Source: Bordetella parapertussis (GTDB lineage Bacteria; Pseudomonadota; Gammaproteobacteria; Burkholderiales; SG8-41). Taken from it: DNA of 29,487 bases. The position numbers were made by a program, and so were the translations under genes. The stretch covers positions 1 through 29,487 of the forward strand of contig CAMBSS010000033.1 in assembly GCA_945870465.1 (NCBI GenBank), in the 5' to 3' direction. Below are positions 1 to 7,420 of the stretch, piece by piece. The notes beneath the pieces are model-generated. The model ran no database searches. It worked only from the letters and a program-made list of their open reading frames with translations, and was not told where the DNA came from. The first letter of the stretch is position 1. Every line of letters begins with the position of its first letter.

Positions 1-300
1 GACAATGCTGGTCCTCGTCACGATGACATCCACCTTGAGCCGCACCAATTCCGCAGCCAGTTCCGGCAGGCGCTCTTCCTTCCCGGCACCCCAACGGTAA
101 TCGATCGCGAGGTTGCTTCCTTCGACGTATCCCAGTGTCCGGAGTTGCGCGCGGAAGGCTTCGACCATTTCGTCCGGGCCGGATGTGGGCGTCAGGAAAC
201 CGACGCGCCAGACTTTGCCTTGCTGCTGCGCAAACGAACTAAACGGCGCTGCGAGCGTGCCCACGCCAAGCGCAATGACCAGTTTGCGGCGTTTATTCAT
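1..300 (-). CDS. ABC transporter substrate-binding protein, ABC_sub_bind (TrpX-like) family, 3' end outside window
   Basis: Only the first 100 codons are inside the window; the gene runs off the left edge. The protein begins with a basic stretch (MNKRRK), a hydrophobic segment and a probable cleavage site after SSFAQ, so it is exported. Next come WRVGFL and a segment matching the N-terminal lobe of the ABC_sub_bind (PF04392) periplasmic receptors: F-R-x-Q-L-x-x-L-G-Y-V-E-G, a conserved Y-R-W, then L-P-E-L-A-A-E-L-V and a V-D-V-I-V-T strand. Such proteins bind a small ligand in the periplasm for an ABC importer; the ligand cannot be read from this fragment. The start is chosen for the GGGAGAGG ribosome-binding stretch 2-10 bases upstream. 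It is transcribed in the same direction as the lipid cluster to its right but is separated from it by 227 bases, so it is probably an independent unit. Confidence 0.8.
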   Translation of the reverse strand, partial: MNKRRKLVIALGVGTLAAPFSSFAQQQGKVWRVGFLTPTSGPDEMVEAFRAQLRTLGYVEGSNLAIDYRWGAGKEERLPELAAELVRLKVDVIVTRTSIV

Positions 301-527
301 TTGCCTCTCCCCTGCCGACTATTATGCCCAAACATTCCAGGCACCACAGGTCGGGGAATTTTGGCCAGCAGCCGGATGCAGAGTGACTATTAATCGGCTA
401 AACGAAACGTAACAGCGGGCGTCAGGATTTTCCCGCTGGCAGTCGTTCATGACTAAAGCAGCATCAAGTGTGGGCTCAGAATGAAACACGCCACCCGTCG
501 CCGCTGCAATGCGGGCGCGACCTGCAA

Positions 528-1811
528 TTACGGCGCGAGCGGCGGCACTATCGGGTCGGGCCGCGCGCCGGGTTTCACCATCAGCATCTGCACATCGCCG
601 ATGACGCGCTCGTCGAAGCCGCCTTCGCAATAGCAGAGATAGAACTCCCACATGCGGATGAACTCATCGCTGTAGCCCAGGCCACGTACGCCATCGATGT
701 TCGCGAACAGGTTTTCGCGCCAGCGCTTCAATGTAGTCGCGTAATGCGGGCCAATGTCTTCGAGATGGAAAACGCGCATGTCGGTGACGCGTGCAATCGA
801 CTCGCTCATTACCGTCACCGATGGAATGCAGCTGCCGGGAAAAATATAACGCTGAATGAAGTCCACCGCGTCGCGCGCCGCGGCGTAGCGCTGGTCGGCG
901 ATCGTGATGGCCTGCAGCAGCATCATGCCGTCGGGCTTGAGCAGTTCGCCGCATTTCCGGAAATAGGTGTCGTAAAACCGGTGTCCGACCGCTTCTATCA
1001 TTTCGATCGACACCAGCTTGTCGTAGCGCCCGGTGAGGTCGCGGTAATCTTCGCGCAGCAAGGTAATGCGGTCCGCGAGGCCGGCGGCCTCGACCCGTTC
1101 GCGCGCGAGCTGGTACTGCTGGCCTGAAATCGTGGTGGTCGTGACGCGGCAGCCGTAGTGGCGCGCCGCGTGCAATGCAAAACCGCCCCAGCCGGTGCCG
1201 ATTTCAAGCACGTGGTCAGACGGTTTGAGATCGAGCTTGCGGCAGATGCGGTCAAGCTTGGCGAGCGACGCTTCTTCCAGCGTCATCCCGGCACGCTCGA
1301 ACACCGCGCTCGAATACATGAGTGTCGGGTCGAGAAACAGGCGGAAGAATTCGTTGCCGAGATCGTAATGCGCGGCGATATTGCGCCGGCTGCCTGTACG
1401 TGTGTTGCGCGCGGTCCAGTGCAACGCGCGCTGCAAAGGCGCGGTGATGCGCGCGGCGCCGGTTTCCATGCCGTCGAGCACGGCGCGGTTCTGCAGCAGG
1501 ATGCGCATGAGCGCGGTGAGATCGTCGACGCTCCAGTAGCCCTGCATGTACGCCTCGCCGGCGCCGATCGAGCCACCGAACGCAATCTCGCTGTAGAAAC
1601 GCGGATCATGCACGCGCACGGTCGCGCCAAGTCCGCCGGATTTGCCGTAGCGCTCGACGCTTTCACCATCGATCAGCGTTAGTGCGCCGTGTTCAAGACC
1701 GCTCAGCCGGCTGCGCACCAATCGCGCGGCAACACCGTCGAGAAAATGCGGCTTGGGCGTCGCCCGCAAAGGCATATGCAATTGTCGATACTCTGCTGCC
1801 GTCGTCTTCAT
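528..1811 (-). CDS. Cyclopropane-fatty-acyl-phospholipid synthase family methyltransferase (operon-distal copy)
   Basis: A 427-residue S-adenosylmethionine-dependent methyltransferase of the cyclopropane synthase family. These enzymes transfer a methylene or methyl group to the double bond of acyl chains in membrane phospholipids. The SAM-binding motif VLEIGTGWGGFA lies at about residues 201-212, after an N-terminal lipid-binding region, and is preceded by the family signature AAHYDLGNEFF. The C-terminal part keeps FIQRYIFPG and an FYL-x-Y-C segment aligning with the active-site Tyr region of E. coli Cfa. The ATG at 1809-1811 was chosen because it forms an ATGA overlap with the stop of the DUF1365 gene, which indicates translational coupling; the frame stays open further upstream but only within DUF1365. 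It is last in the minus-strand cluster. A second, shorter family member lies at 7417-8463, so the two may act on different substrates or make different products (inference). Confidence 0.88.
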   Translation of the reverse strand: MKTTAAEYRQLHMPLRATPKPHFLDGVAARLVRSRLSGLEHGALTLIDGESVERYGKSGGLGATVRVHDPRFYSEIAFGGSIGAGEAYMQGYWSVDDLTALMRILLQNRAVLDGMETGAARITAPLQRALHWTARNTRTGSRRNIAAHYDLGNEFFRLFLDPTLMYSSAVFERAGMTLEEASLAKLDRICRKLDLKPSDHVLEIGTGWGGFALHAARHYGCRVTTTTISGQQYQLARERVEAAGLADRITLLREDYRDLTGRYDKLVSIEMIEAVGHRFYDTYFRKCGELLKPDGMMLLQAITIADQRYAAARDAVDFIQRYIFPGSCIPSVTVMSESIARVTDMRVFHLEDIGPHYATTLKRWRENLFANIDGVRGLGYSDEFIRMWEFYLCYCEGGFDERVIGDVQMLMVKPGARPDPIVPPLAP

Positions 1812-2647
1812 GTCGATTTCGCCGCGCGGGCGCCTCGTTGTGCAATGGATATTGACTGCTCTTCGCCGCGCGATGGCAGCCCGGCCGGATGGGCATGAAC
1901 CGGCACGCCTTTGAGCCACAGCTTGAGCGCCTGCCAGTGGATCGCGATGACGACCCGCACGGTCATCAGCGGAAAACGCGCGAGCATGCCGGCAAGCTGC
2001 AGACCGCTGACCGGCGCACGCTTCAACTGCATGGTCGAATCGAAAATTTTGCCGTCGCACACGTGCCGCGACTGCGGGGCGCCATGCAGCGCCATATGCA
2101 CGTTCAAGGTCGTATCCGGCGCGCTGAAACCCCAGTCGTAGGCGAGGTCCATCGGCATGAAAGGCGAAACGTGCATCGCCTTCGCACTGCGATAGCGCCG
2201 GTAGTTCCCGGCCAGCACCTGCGACGGCTCGCTCAGCACGTAGCAATGGCGTTCACCCCACGGCGTGTTGTTGACTTCCGCAACGATGGTCTCGACCCGG
2301 GTGTCCTCAGCGTCAAAACAATAATAGAAACTCACCGGATTGAAGCAATGGCCGAAGTAGCGCAGGTGCGTGAGCAGACGGATCGGGCCGCTGGGGCGTA
2401 GCGCCGTGCGCGCTTCGACCAGGTCACGCACCGCGACGTCCAGCGGGATCGCCGTATCGCCGAGATGATCGGCGCGATCGAAACGCGCCAGCGCCTTTTT
2501 TCGCGTCGACCACAGCCAGCGCCCGCGGAACACCGTATCGAGCTCCGCCAGGTCGAGGTACATGAAGTACAGGCGGTAGCGGAACTCATGCGCCTGCGGC
2601 GCAAAGCGGCGGTGCCTAAGCCACCCGTGATAGATCGCGCTGTGCAT
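1808..2647 (-). CDS. DUF1365 domain-containing protein
   Basis: A 279-residue protein matching DUF1365 over its full length. It has the N-terminal signature HSAIYHGWLRHRRF, the RYLYF-type segment (FRYRLYFMYLDL), and the central LLTHLRYFGHCFNPVSFYYC block, followed by a V-x-N-T-P-W-G-E-R motif. The biochemical function of DUF1365 is not established. The family is nearly always found beside FAD-dependent oxidoreductases and cyclopropane-synthase genes, which is the arrangement here. The start at 2647 overlaps the 3' end of the upstream FAD oxidoreductase gene by 32 bases. The stop overlaps the next methyltransferase start as ATGA. Both features argue for one polycistronic message. A role in modification of unsaturated or cyclopropane acyl chains is inference from context. 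Confidence 0.9.
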   Translation of the reverse strand: MHSAIYHGWLRHRRFAPQAHEFRYRLYFMYLDLAELDTVFRGRWLWSTRKKALARFDRADHLGDTAIPLDVAVRDLVEARTALRPSGPIRLLTHLRYFGHCFNPVSFYYCFDAEDTRVETIVAEVNNTPWGERHCYVLSEPSQVLAGNYRRYRSAKAMHVSPFMPMDLAYDWGFSAPDTTLNVHMALHGAPQSRHVCDGKIFDSTMQLKRAPVSGLQLAGMLARFPLMTVRVVIAIHWQALKLWLKGVPVHAHPAGLPSRGEEQSISIAQRGARAAKST

Positions 2648-3887
2648 GGGCTGTACTCTCGAAATGGCGCAAGGCGTCGATGGCGCTCACTACGCCGTCC
2701 TCGTGAAAACCGAAGCGCCAGTAGGCGCCGCAAAAGTAGGTGCGGCGCGCGCCGTTTACCTCCGCCTGCCGCTGCTGCGCAGCGACGCCGGCAGGCGTGT
2801 AAAGCGGATGGTGGTAGACCAGCCGCTTGATGATGCGGTCGGGATCAATGCCCGCGCTGTGATTGAGCGTCACGCAAAACGTCTCGCGCGAAACAAGGCT
2901 TTGCAGGATGTTCATGTTGTAAGTCAACGCGACCCGCTCGCCCTCTTCGCGCAGCACGTGGTAGTTCCACGCCGCCCACGCCCGGCGCGCACGCGGCAAC
3001 AGCGATGTATCGGTGTGCAGCACCGCCTCGTTTTCCTGATAGGGAATGGCGCCCAGCACTTCGCGCTCGAGCGGCGTCGCATCGGCGAGCAGGCGCAAGG
3101 CCTGGTCCGCATGACAGGCAAGGAACAATTGATCGAAACGTGCGGCTTCCGCACCGCGCGCTTTGACCATCACGCCATCGGGCATGCGCCGCACGGATTC
3201 GACCGGCGTATTGAGCCGGACGCGGTGGCGAAACGGCGCCACCAGCTTTTCCACGTAACGCGCCGAGCCGCCGCGGATCGCGCGCCACTGCGGCCGCGCA
3301 TTCACCGACAACATGCCGTGGTTGTGAAAAAAGCGCACGAAATAGCGCGCCGGAAACGCCAGCATGCGCGCGGGATCGGTCGACCAGATCGCAGCGCCCA
3401 TGGGCACCAGGTAATCCGTGATGAACTCGCGGGAATAGGCGTGCGCCCGCAAATACTCGCCGAGCGCTACCTCGGCACCACTTTCCAGCAGGCACGGCGC
3501 TTCGCGGTTGAAACGCATGATGTCGCGCAGCATGCGGTGAAACGACGGCCGCAGCAGATTGCGCCGCTGCGCGAACAGGGTGTTGAGCGTGGTGCCGTTG
3601 TACTCGAGCCCGCTCGCCTCGTTGCGCACGCTGAAGCTCATCGCGCTTGCCTGCGACTCGACCCCCAGTTCGTCGAGCAACGCAATGAAGTGCGGATAAG
3701 TCCAGTCGTTGAACACGATGAAACCGGTGTCGATGGCGTGACTTTCGCCATTCAGTTCGATCGCGTGCGTGTGCGTGTGGCCGCCGATATGGCCGCCAGA
3801 CTCGAACACCGTAATGTCGTGGTCACGGTGCAAACGGTGCGCAACCACGTTGCCGGCGATGCCGCTGCCGATGATGGCGATTTTCAT
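2616..3887 (-). CDS. FAD-dependent oxidoreductase, amine-oxidase/desaturase-like
   Basis: A 423-residue flavoprotein. The Rossmann dinucleotide-binding motif is at the N-terminus (IIGSGIAG, residues 5-12), and an acidic residue (E29) ends the second strand, as expected for binding the FAD ribose. GGHIGGHTHTH follows and then DTGFIVFND, typical of NAD(P)/FAD amine-oxidase-like proteins that co-occur with DUF1365 and cyclopropane synthase genes. The C-terminal FAD contact resembles YFCGAYWRFGFHEDG. There is no signal peptide. The start at 3887 leaves 14 bases after the desaturase stop; an in-frame ATG 40 codons upstream would lie inside the desaturase gene and is less likely. Dehydrogenation or oxidation of a methylated acyl chain is a reasonable guess. 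It is inferred by analogy with flavoprotein steps in bacterial furan fatty acid formation; the substrate is not visible in the sequence. Confidence 0.85.
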   Translation of the reverse strand: MKIAIIGSGIAGNVVAHRLHRDHDITVFESGGHIGGHTHTHAIELNGESHAIDTGFIVFNDWTYPHFIALLDELGVESQASAMSFSVRNEASGLEYNGTTLNTLFAQRRNLLRPSFHRMLRDIMRFNREAPCLLESGAEVALGEYLRAHAYSREFITDYLVPMGAAIWSTDPARMLAFPARYFVRFFHNHGMLSVNARPQWRAIRGGSARYVEKLVAPFRHRVRLNTPVESVRRMPDGVMVKARGAEAARFDQLFLACHADQALRLLADATPLEREVLGAIPYQENEAVLHTDTSLLPRARRAWAAWNYHVLREEGERVALTYNMNILQSLVSRETFCVTLNHSAGIDPDRIIKRLVYHHPLYTPAGVAAQQRQAEVNGARRTYFCGAYWRFGFHEDGVVSAIDALRHFESTAHAQRDLSRVA

Positions 3888-3901
3888 GCGGGCGCTCCGC
3901 T

Positions 3902-4846
3902 CTAACGCCGCGCGTTCAGCATTGCGGCGGGCACCTGCTTCAAGTCCCAGATGATGCCAAGTGCGGCCAGCAGGCGCAGCCCGTAGTATGTAAAGTCGAT
4001 CTCCCACCAGTAAAAGCCCTGGCGCGCCGCGCCCGGATAGTGGTGATGGTTGTTGTGCCAGCCTTCGCCAAAAGTCAGCAGTGCGAGCCAGGGGTTGTTG
4101 CGCGAATCATCGCTCGTCGCGTAACGACGGCGGCCGAAGCGATGGGCCAGCGAGTTGGTCGTGAAAGTCGCGTGATACAGCACCACGGTCGAAATGCAGA
4201 ATCCCCACACGACAAACTGTAGTCCGTTGGTCGCGAGGCCCGGCGCAAAGTGCGCGAGTAACGCGCCCACAGCATACAGCGCTGCGGCCAGCGCCAGCGG
4301 CACCAGCGCGTCGAAGCGGTCGAGAAAACGCAGTTCCGGGTAACGTAAGAGATCGGCGATCAGCGCATGCCGCGCGGCGAAATTCTTGCGCGCCATGAAC
4401 CAGCCCATGTGGCTCCACCAGAATCCATGCTGGCGCGCCGAGTGCGCATCTTCCGGCTCGTCTGCATGCGCGTGGTGATGGCGATGGTGCGATGCCCACC
4501 ACAACGGGCCGCGCTGCACGGCCGACGCGGCGAGCAGCGCGAACACGAATTGTGCGGCGCGCGAGGTGCGAAACGCGCAATGCGAGAAATAGCGGTGATA
4601 AAAGCCGGTGATTGCAAACATGCGCAGCGCGTAGAGACCCGCCGCGACGGCAACTGCGGTGGCACTCACGCCGACCCACAACACCGCCAGGCAGGCAAGA
4701 TGCAAACCGACGAAAGGCACGACACGCGTCCAGTCAATCTGCCGCGCCTGCGCGCCGTCGCGCGAAATCTGCGCGGCCCCGGCGCTGCTGTCGAACCAGC
4801 ATACGATGCTGCTCCACAGGCGCGCGTGCCACGGCTTGCCGGTCAT
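3902..4846 (-). CDS. Acyl-CoA/acyl-lipid fatty acid desaturase, membrane-bound di-iron
   Basis: An integral-membrane desaturase of about 314 residues. It has the three histidine boxes that ligate the di-iron centre: HRYFSH, HHRHHH and HNNHHH (residues 86-91, 122-127 and 266-271 if counted from the upstream Met). Hydrophobic pairs at about 45-82, 100-115 and 185-230 form the expected four-helix membrane core. This class introduces a cis double bond, commonly delta-9, into acyl-CoA or lipid-bound chains using O2 and an electron donor. Two in-frame ATGs are possible. The one at 4846 gives a clean ATGA overlap with the lipocalin stop; the one at 4852 adds two residues. Its place next to two cyclopropane-synthase-type genes suggests that it supplies the double bond those enzymes need (inference). 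Confidence 0.88.
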   Translation of the reverse strand: MTGKPWHARLWSSIVCWFDSSAGAAQISRDGAQARQIDWTRVVPFVGLHLACLAVLWVGVSATAVAVAAGLYALRMFAITGFYHRYFSHCAFRTSRAAQFVFALLAASAVQRGPLWWASHHRHHHAHADEPEDAHSARQHGFWWSHMGWFMARKNFAARHALIADLLRYPELRFLDRFDALVPLALAAALYAVGALLAHFAPGLATNGLQFVVWGFCISTVVLYHATFTTNSLAHRFGRRRYATSDDSRNNPWLALLTFGEGWHNNHHHYPGAARQGFYWWEIDFTYYGLRLLAALGIIWDLKQVPAAMLNARR

Positions 4847-5376
4847 TTCCATTGCTGGGGCACCTTGAGGACCTGCTTGATGTCATAGCCCTGCTCGCCC
4901 ACGAATTGGAGCAGGCGCTGATAATCGGTTTCGGGAATGGCGGGTGTGCGCGCCATGATCCACACGTAGTCGCGCTGCTGGTGTCCGACCACCGTCTGGC
5001 TGTAGTCGTCGGCGAGATACATGATTCGATAGTCGGCCTTGATCGGCCACACGAACTGCATCCCCCACACCGCATTCGACTCGCGGTCGCGCACAAAACC
5101 GCGCGGCGTATAGCGTTTTAACTCGCCGTCAAAGCCGCCCGCGCGAAAGGTAAACGTCGTCGCGATCGTGCCATCCGCGTCCAACTTGTACGATTCAATC
5201 GCGTTGTGGGCGCCCTTCTCGATGAAGGTCGGAATATTGGCGATCACGTACCAGTCGCCCATGAAGCGCTGCAGATCAACGCGCGCCGCGGTTACGACCG
5301 GCGGGGCGCTACTTTGGCAGCCGGACAAAAGCAACGCCGCAGCGGCAGCGACGCGACAAAGCAGGCGGGCGCTCAA
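4843..5376 (-). CDS. Blc-type lipocalin lipoprotein
   Basis: A small outer-membrane-type lipocalin. The N-terminal hydrophobic run ends in LLLSGC, a lipobox whose Cys would be acylated. The lipocalin signature follows as GDWYVIANIPTF; later come N-A-I-E-S-Y, a strand-rich barrel with W-G-M-Q-F-V-W-P, and the conserved YIMYLADDYSQTVVG region. Bacterial Blc proteins bind lysophospholipids or fatty acids, which suits a membrane-lipid operon. The start is uncertain. No ATG or GTG is in frame near the signal peptide, so TTG at 5376 is proposed, 10 bases after the preceding stop. An out-of-frame ATG at 5390 overlaps the upstream stop as ATGA and terminates after five codons; one more T in the TTTT run at 5375-5378 would join it to this frame. 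A sequence error or a real frameshift is therefore possible. Confidence 0.75.
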   Translation of the reverse strand: MSARLLCRVAAAAALLLSGCQSSAPPVVTAARVDLQRFMGDWYVIANIPTFIEKGAHNAIESYKLDADGTIATTFTFRAGGFDGELKRYTPRGFVRDRESNAVWGMQFVWPIKADYRIMYLADDYSQTVVGHQQRDYVWIMARTPAIPETDYQRLLQFVGEQGYDIKQVLKVPQQWK

Positions 5377-5386
5377 AACGGCGTAC

Positions 5387-6043
5387 TCATTTATCGAGCC
5401 GGTAACGTAAACGCCGGCCGCCGGCGACAGTCGATTCGAGCGCCAGCCACTCCTGGGCCGCGGAATACCACAGATCAATCGGATTTTTGGGCCCGGTGAT
5501 GCGGTAATGCGTGGCGGCAGTTGGCGTGCCGCGCACCATGATGCTGGAGTCGCCGAGCGCGGTGATTTTGACTGCCTCGTACTCGCCGGTTTGACTGTTC
5601 AGGAGGCGCGACTGGCGCAGGATCTCCGGGTTCCAGTAGGCGAAGCTCATCACGCAACCGTCCACCGTCGCCGTCCCTTTGGCCGTCGTGACGGCCAGGC
5701 GTTCGCCTGCGCGCTCCGTATCGACCGCCAGCCGCTCGCCGTTGTCGTCGGTGCGCGCGCTGACACTGTCGAGACAGTTACCGCGCCAGCGCTCGGTTGC
5801 TTCGTGCGCATATTGATAGGCCGTAAAGAACAACACTTTTACGCTGAAGCGCGCCTCGGCTTTCAGTTCGCGTCCGGCGCCCTGCTCGCGCAGCGTGAAG
5901 CGGTGATAACCGATCGGCGTGTCGTCGAGCGCAACCTGAAAATTCCACACGCGCGACTGCGCCGCGGCCGGCATGCCCGCGAGCGCACCGCATAACAGCA
6001 CTGCTGCGCTCAGCAAATTGGCGCTGGTAACGTTTGCGCGCAT
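5387..6043 (-). CDS. Exported DUF6134-like (DUF3108-type) protein
   Basis: A 218-residue secreted protein. A cleavable signal peptide covers about residues 1-28 (hydrophobic core LLSAAVLLCGALAG, cleavage near AAAQS). The mature part is rich in beta strands: WNFQVALDDTPIGYHRF, then E-A-R-F-S-V-K-V-L-F-F-T-A-Y-Q-Y-x-H, a single conserved W-R-G-N-C-L-D, and a C-terminal P-I-D-L-W-Y segment. This agrees with the DUF6134 family as I remember it, with fold resemblance to DUF3108. No enzymatic function is known. Its start codon directly follows the DUF1295 stop (TGA then ATG), so it is co-translated. The periplasmic location and lipid-gene neighbours suggest a chaperone or sensor role for lipid products, but that is inference. 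The family name is recalled from sequence features, not searched. Confidence 0.7.
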   Translation of the reverse strand: MRANVTSANLLSAAVLLCGALAGMPAAAQSRVWNFQVALDDTPIGYHRFTLREQGAGRELKAEARFSVKVLFFTAYQYAHEATERWRGNCLDSVSARTDDNGERLAVDTERAGERLAVTTAKGTATVDGCVMSFAYWNPEILRQSRLLNSQTGEYEAVKITALGDSSIMVRGTPTAATHYRITGPKNPIDLWYSAAQEWLALESTVAGGRRLRYRLDK

Positions 6044-6835
6044 TCAGGCAGCGTCCCTGCGCGCACCCGGGAAAAACGCGTTGGTGCGCGCGACGTAATC
6101 GCGATACGCCGGGCGGCGTTCGGCAATGTCTTTTTCGAGCAGCGTGACGCCGGAAACCTTCAGCAGCAGCACCGACATGAGCAACGGCGAAACAATGCTC
6201 CACCAGCCGCCGCTGGCGAGCGCGATGAGATAAAAACCCCACCACACGCAAAATTCGCCAAAGTAATTGGGATGCCGTGTATAGCGCCACAGCCCGCTGT
6301 CCATGACGCGGCCGCGATTTTCGGGCCGCGCCCTGAAGCGCGCCAACTGGCCGTCGCCCACCGCCTCGAACACCACACCGAATACGCATACGGCAATGCC
6401 GCAGGCGTCGAGCCAACCCATCGCCTGCGAACCGGCGAGCGCCGCAAGCAGGGTCAGCGACACGATCCACGCGAGCACGCCCTGCAAGCCGAACACGAGA
6501 TAAAGACTTTTGTATTCGAAATTGGGCTGATTACGCGCGCGGATTACCTGATAACGGTGGTCCTCGCCATCGCCCCAATTGCGCCAGGTGATATACCCGG
6601 CGAGACGCGCCGCCCACAATGCCGCCAGCGCAAGCACCCACGCCATGCGCGGGCCGGCGTCAGGCAATACTGCGGCGTAGACCAGTCCGGCGGTCAATAT
6701 CAATGCTGACCACATGCTGTCGACTATGCTGACGTCACGCATGGCGAGACTTGCCAGCCAGGTGGCGAACGCCAGAACGAGGATCGCGCCAAACCCGCAG
6801 GCCGCGGCGAACACAATGGTATCAAGGTGGAACAT
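6044..6835 (-). CDS. DUF1295 / steroid 5-alpha-reductase-like membrane protein
   Basis: A 263-residue polytopic membrane protein with about six to seven hydrophobic segments. It matches DUF1295: D-V-S-I-V-D-S-M-W-S near residue 35, then the W-R-N-W-G-D-G-E-D-H-R-Y-Q segment, and the cofactor-binding signature GLWRYTRHPNYFGEF followed by WWGFYL. The R-H-P-N-Y motif is shared with isoprenylcysteine methyltransferases and steroid 5-alpha reductases, which bind SAM or NADPH near the membrane. Reduction of a double bond in a lipid chain is thus plausible, though the family's reaction is not settled. It starts 15 bases after the DUF2878 stop and ends directly at the next start, so it is embedded in the lipid operon. 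Confidence 0.9.
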   Translation of the reverse strand: MFHLDTIVFAAACGFGAILVLAFATWLASLAMRDVSIVDSMWSALILTAGLVYAAVLPDAGPRMAWVLALAALWAARLAGYITWRNWGDGEDHRYQVIRARNQPNFEYKSLYLVFGLQGVLAWIVSLTLLAALAGSQAMGWLDACGIAVCVFGVVFEAVGDGQLARFRARPENRGRVMDSGLWRYTRHPNYFGEFCVWWGFYLIALASGGWWSIVSPLLMSVLLLKVSGVTLLEKDIAERRPAYRDYVARTNAFFPGARRDAA

Positions 6836-6850
6836 GGCCGGATGTCCGCG

Positions 6851-7420
6851 TCAGCGCGTGCCGTGGATGCCGTCATAACGGCGCGCAAGCGCCATCAGGA
6901 GCGGCATCAGGATGGCCCAGCCGATCGAAAGCGCGACTAACGCGGGCACCGGTTCGACCAGCACCACGGCGCCCAGCCGCGCACCCGCCCAATAGGAAAG
7001 CGGCCCGGCAATGCCGCCCAGCAGAGCGGCAACCAGCCAGCGGCCTTTCAGCCAGTTGAGTGAAACGTTGAGCGTCGTCGCGAACAGCGCCCACAGACCG
7101 AGTATCCAGGGTGGCGCCATGGCGTCCGTGATAACGGACACGAACGAGAGCCAGCCGAGCGCGGCGAGCGAACTGTCCCACGCGGCGCCTATCAATACTG
7201 CCACGACTATCAGTTTCGCTTCCTGCGCCGGGCGTGCAGCGCGCGCCGCGTGCCACACCGCGATGACCAGCGCGAGTGCGGCGCCGGCCAACGGCCAGCC
7301 CTGCGCGGCGCCCAGCACGCAGGCGAACCAGCCCACCTGGAAGGCCACGATGTTGACGATGAGGTTCGGAGCGGATGTCGCAGCCGACATCGTTCCCGGC
7401 GCAGATTGCAGAGCGTTCAC
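6851..7420 (-). CDS. DUF2878 family membrane protein
   Basis: A 189-residue integral membrane protein with about five or six hydrophobic helices. It matches DUF2878: N-L-I-V-N-I-V-A-F-Q-V-G-W-F near the N-terminus, then AAWDSSLAALGWLSF, PPWILGLWALFATTLNVSL, and GPLSYWAGARLG. The function of the family is unknown; it recurs with DUF1295, lipocalin and cyclopropane-synthase genes. I chose GTG at 7420 because it overlaps the stop of the preceding methyltransferase as GTGA, the usual sign of coupled translation. An ATG ten codons further in (7390) is the alternative. The frame is open further upstream only because it runs antisense-like through the neighbouring gene's codons; that part has no DUF2878 character. 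Confidence 0.82.
   Translation of the reverse strand: MNALQSAPGTMSAATSAPNLIVNIVAFQVGWFACVLGAAQGWPLAGAALALVIAVWHAARAARPAQEAKLIVVAVLIGAAWDSSLAALGWLSFVSVITDAMAPPWILGLWALFATTLNVSLNWLKGRWLVAALLGGIAGPLSYWAGARLGAVVLVEPVPALVALSIGWAILMPLLMALARRYDGIHGTR

Noticed and set aside
2646..3905. Long plus-strand open frame of about 419 codons opposite the FAD oxidoreductase
   Set aside because: It is antisense to a well-supported gene with FAD motifs and has Arg/His-rich, non-homologous sequence typical of GC-rich shadow frames.
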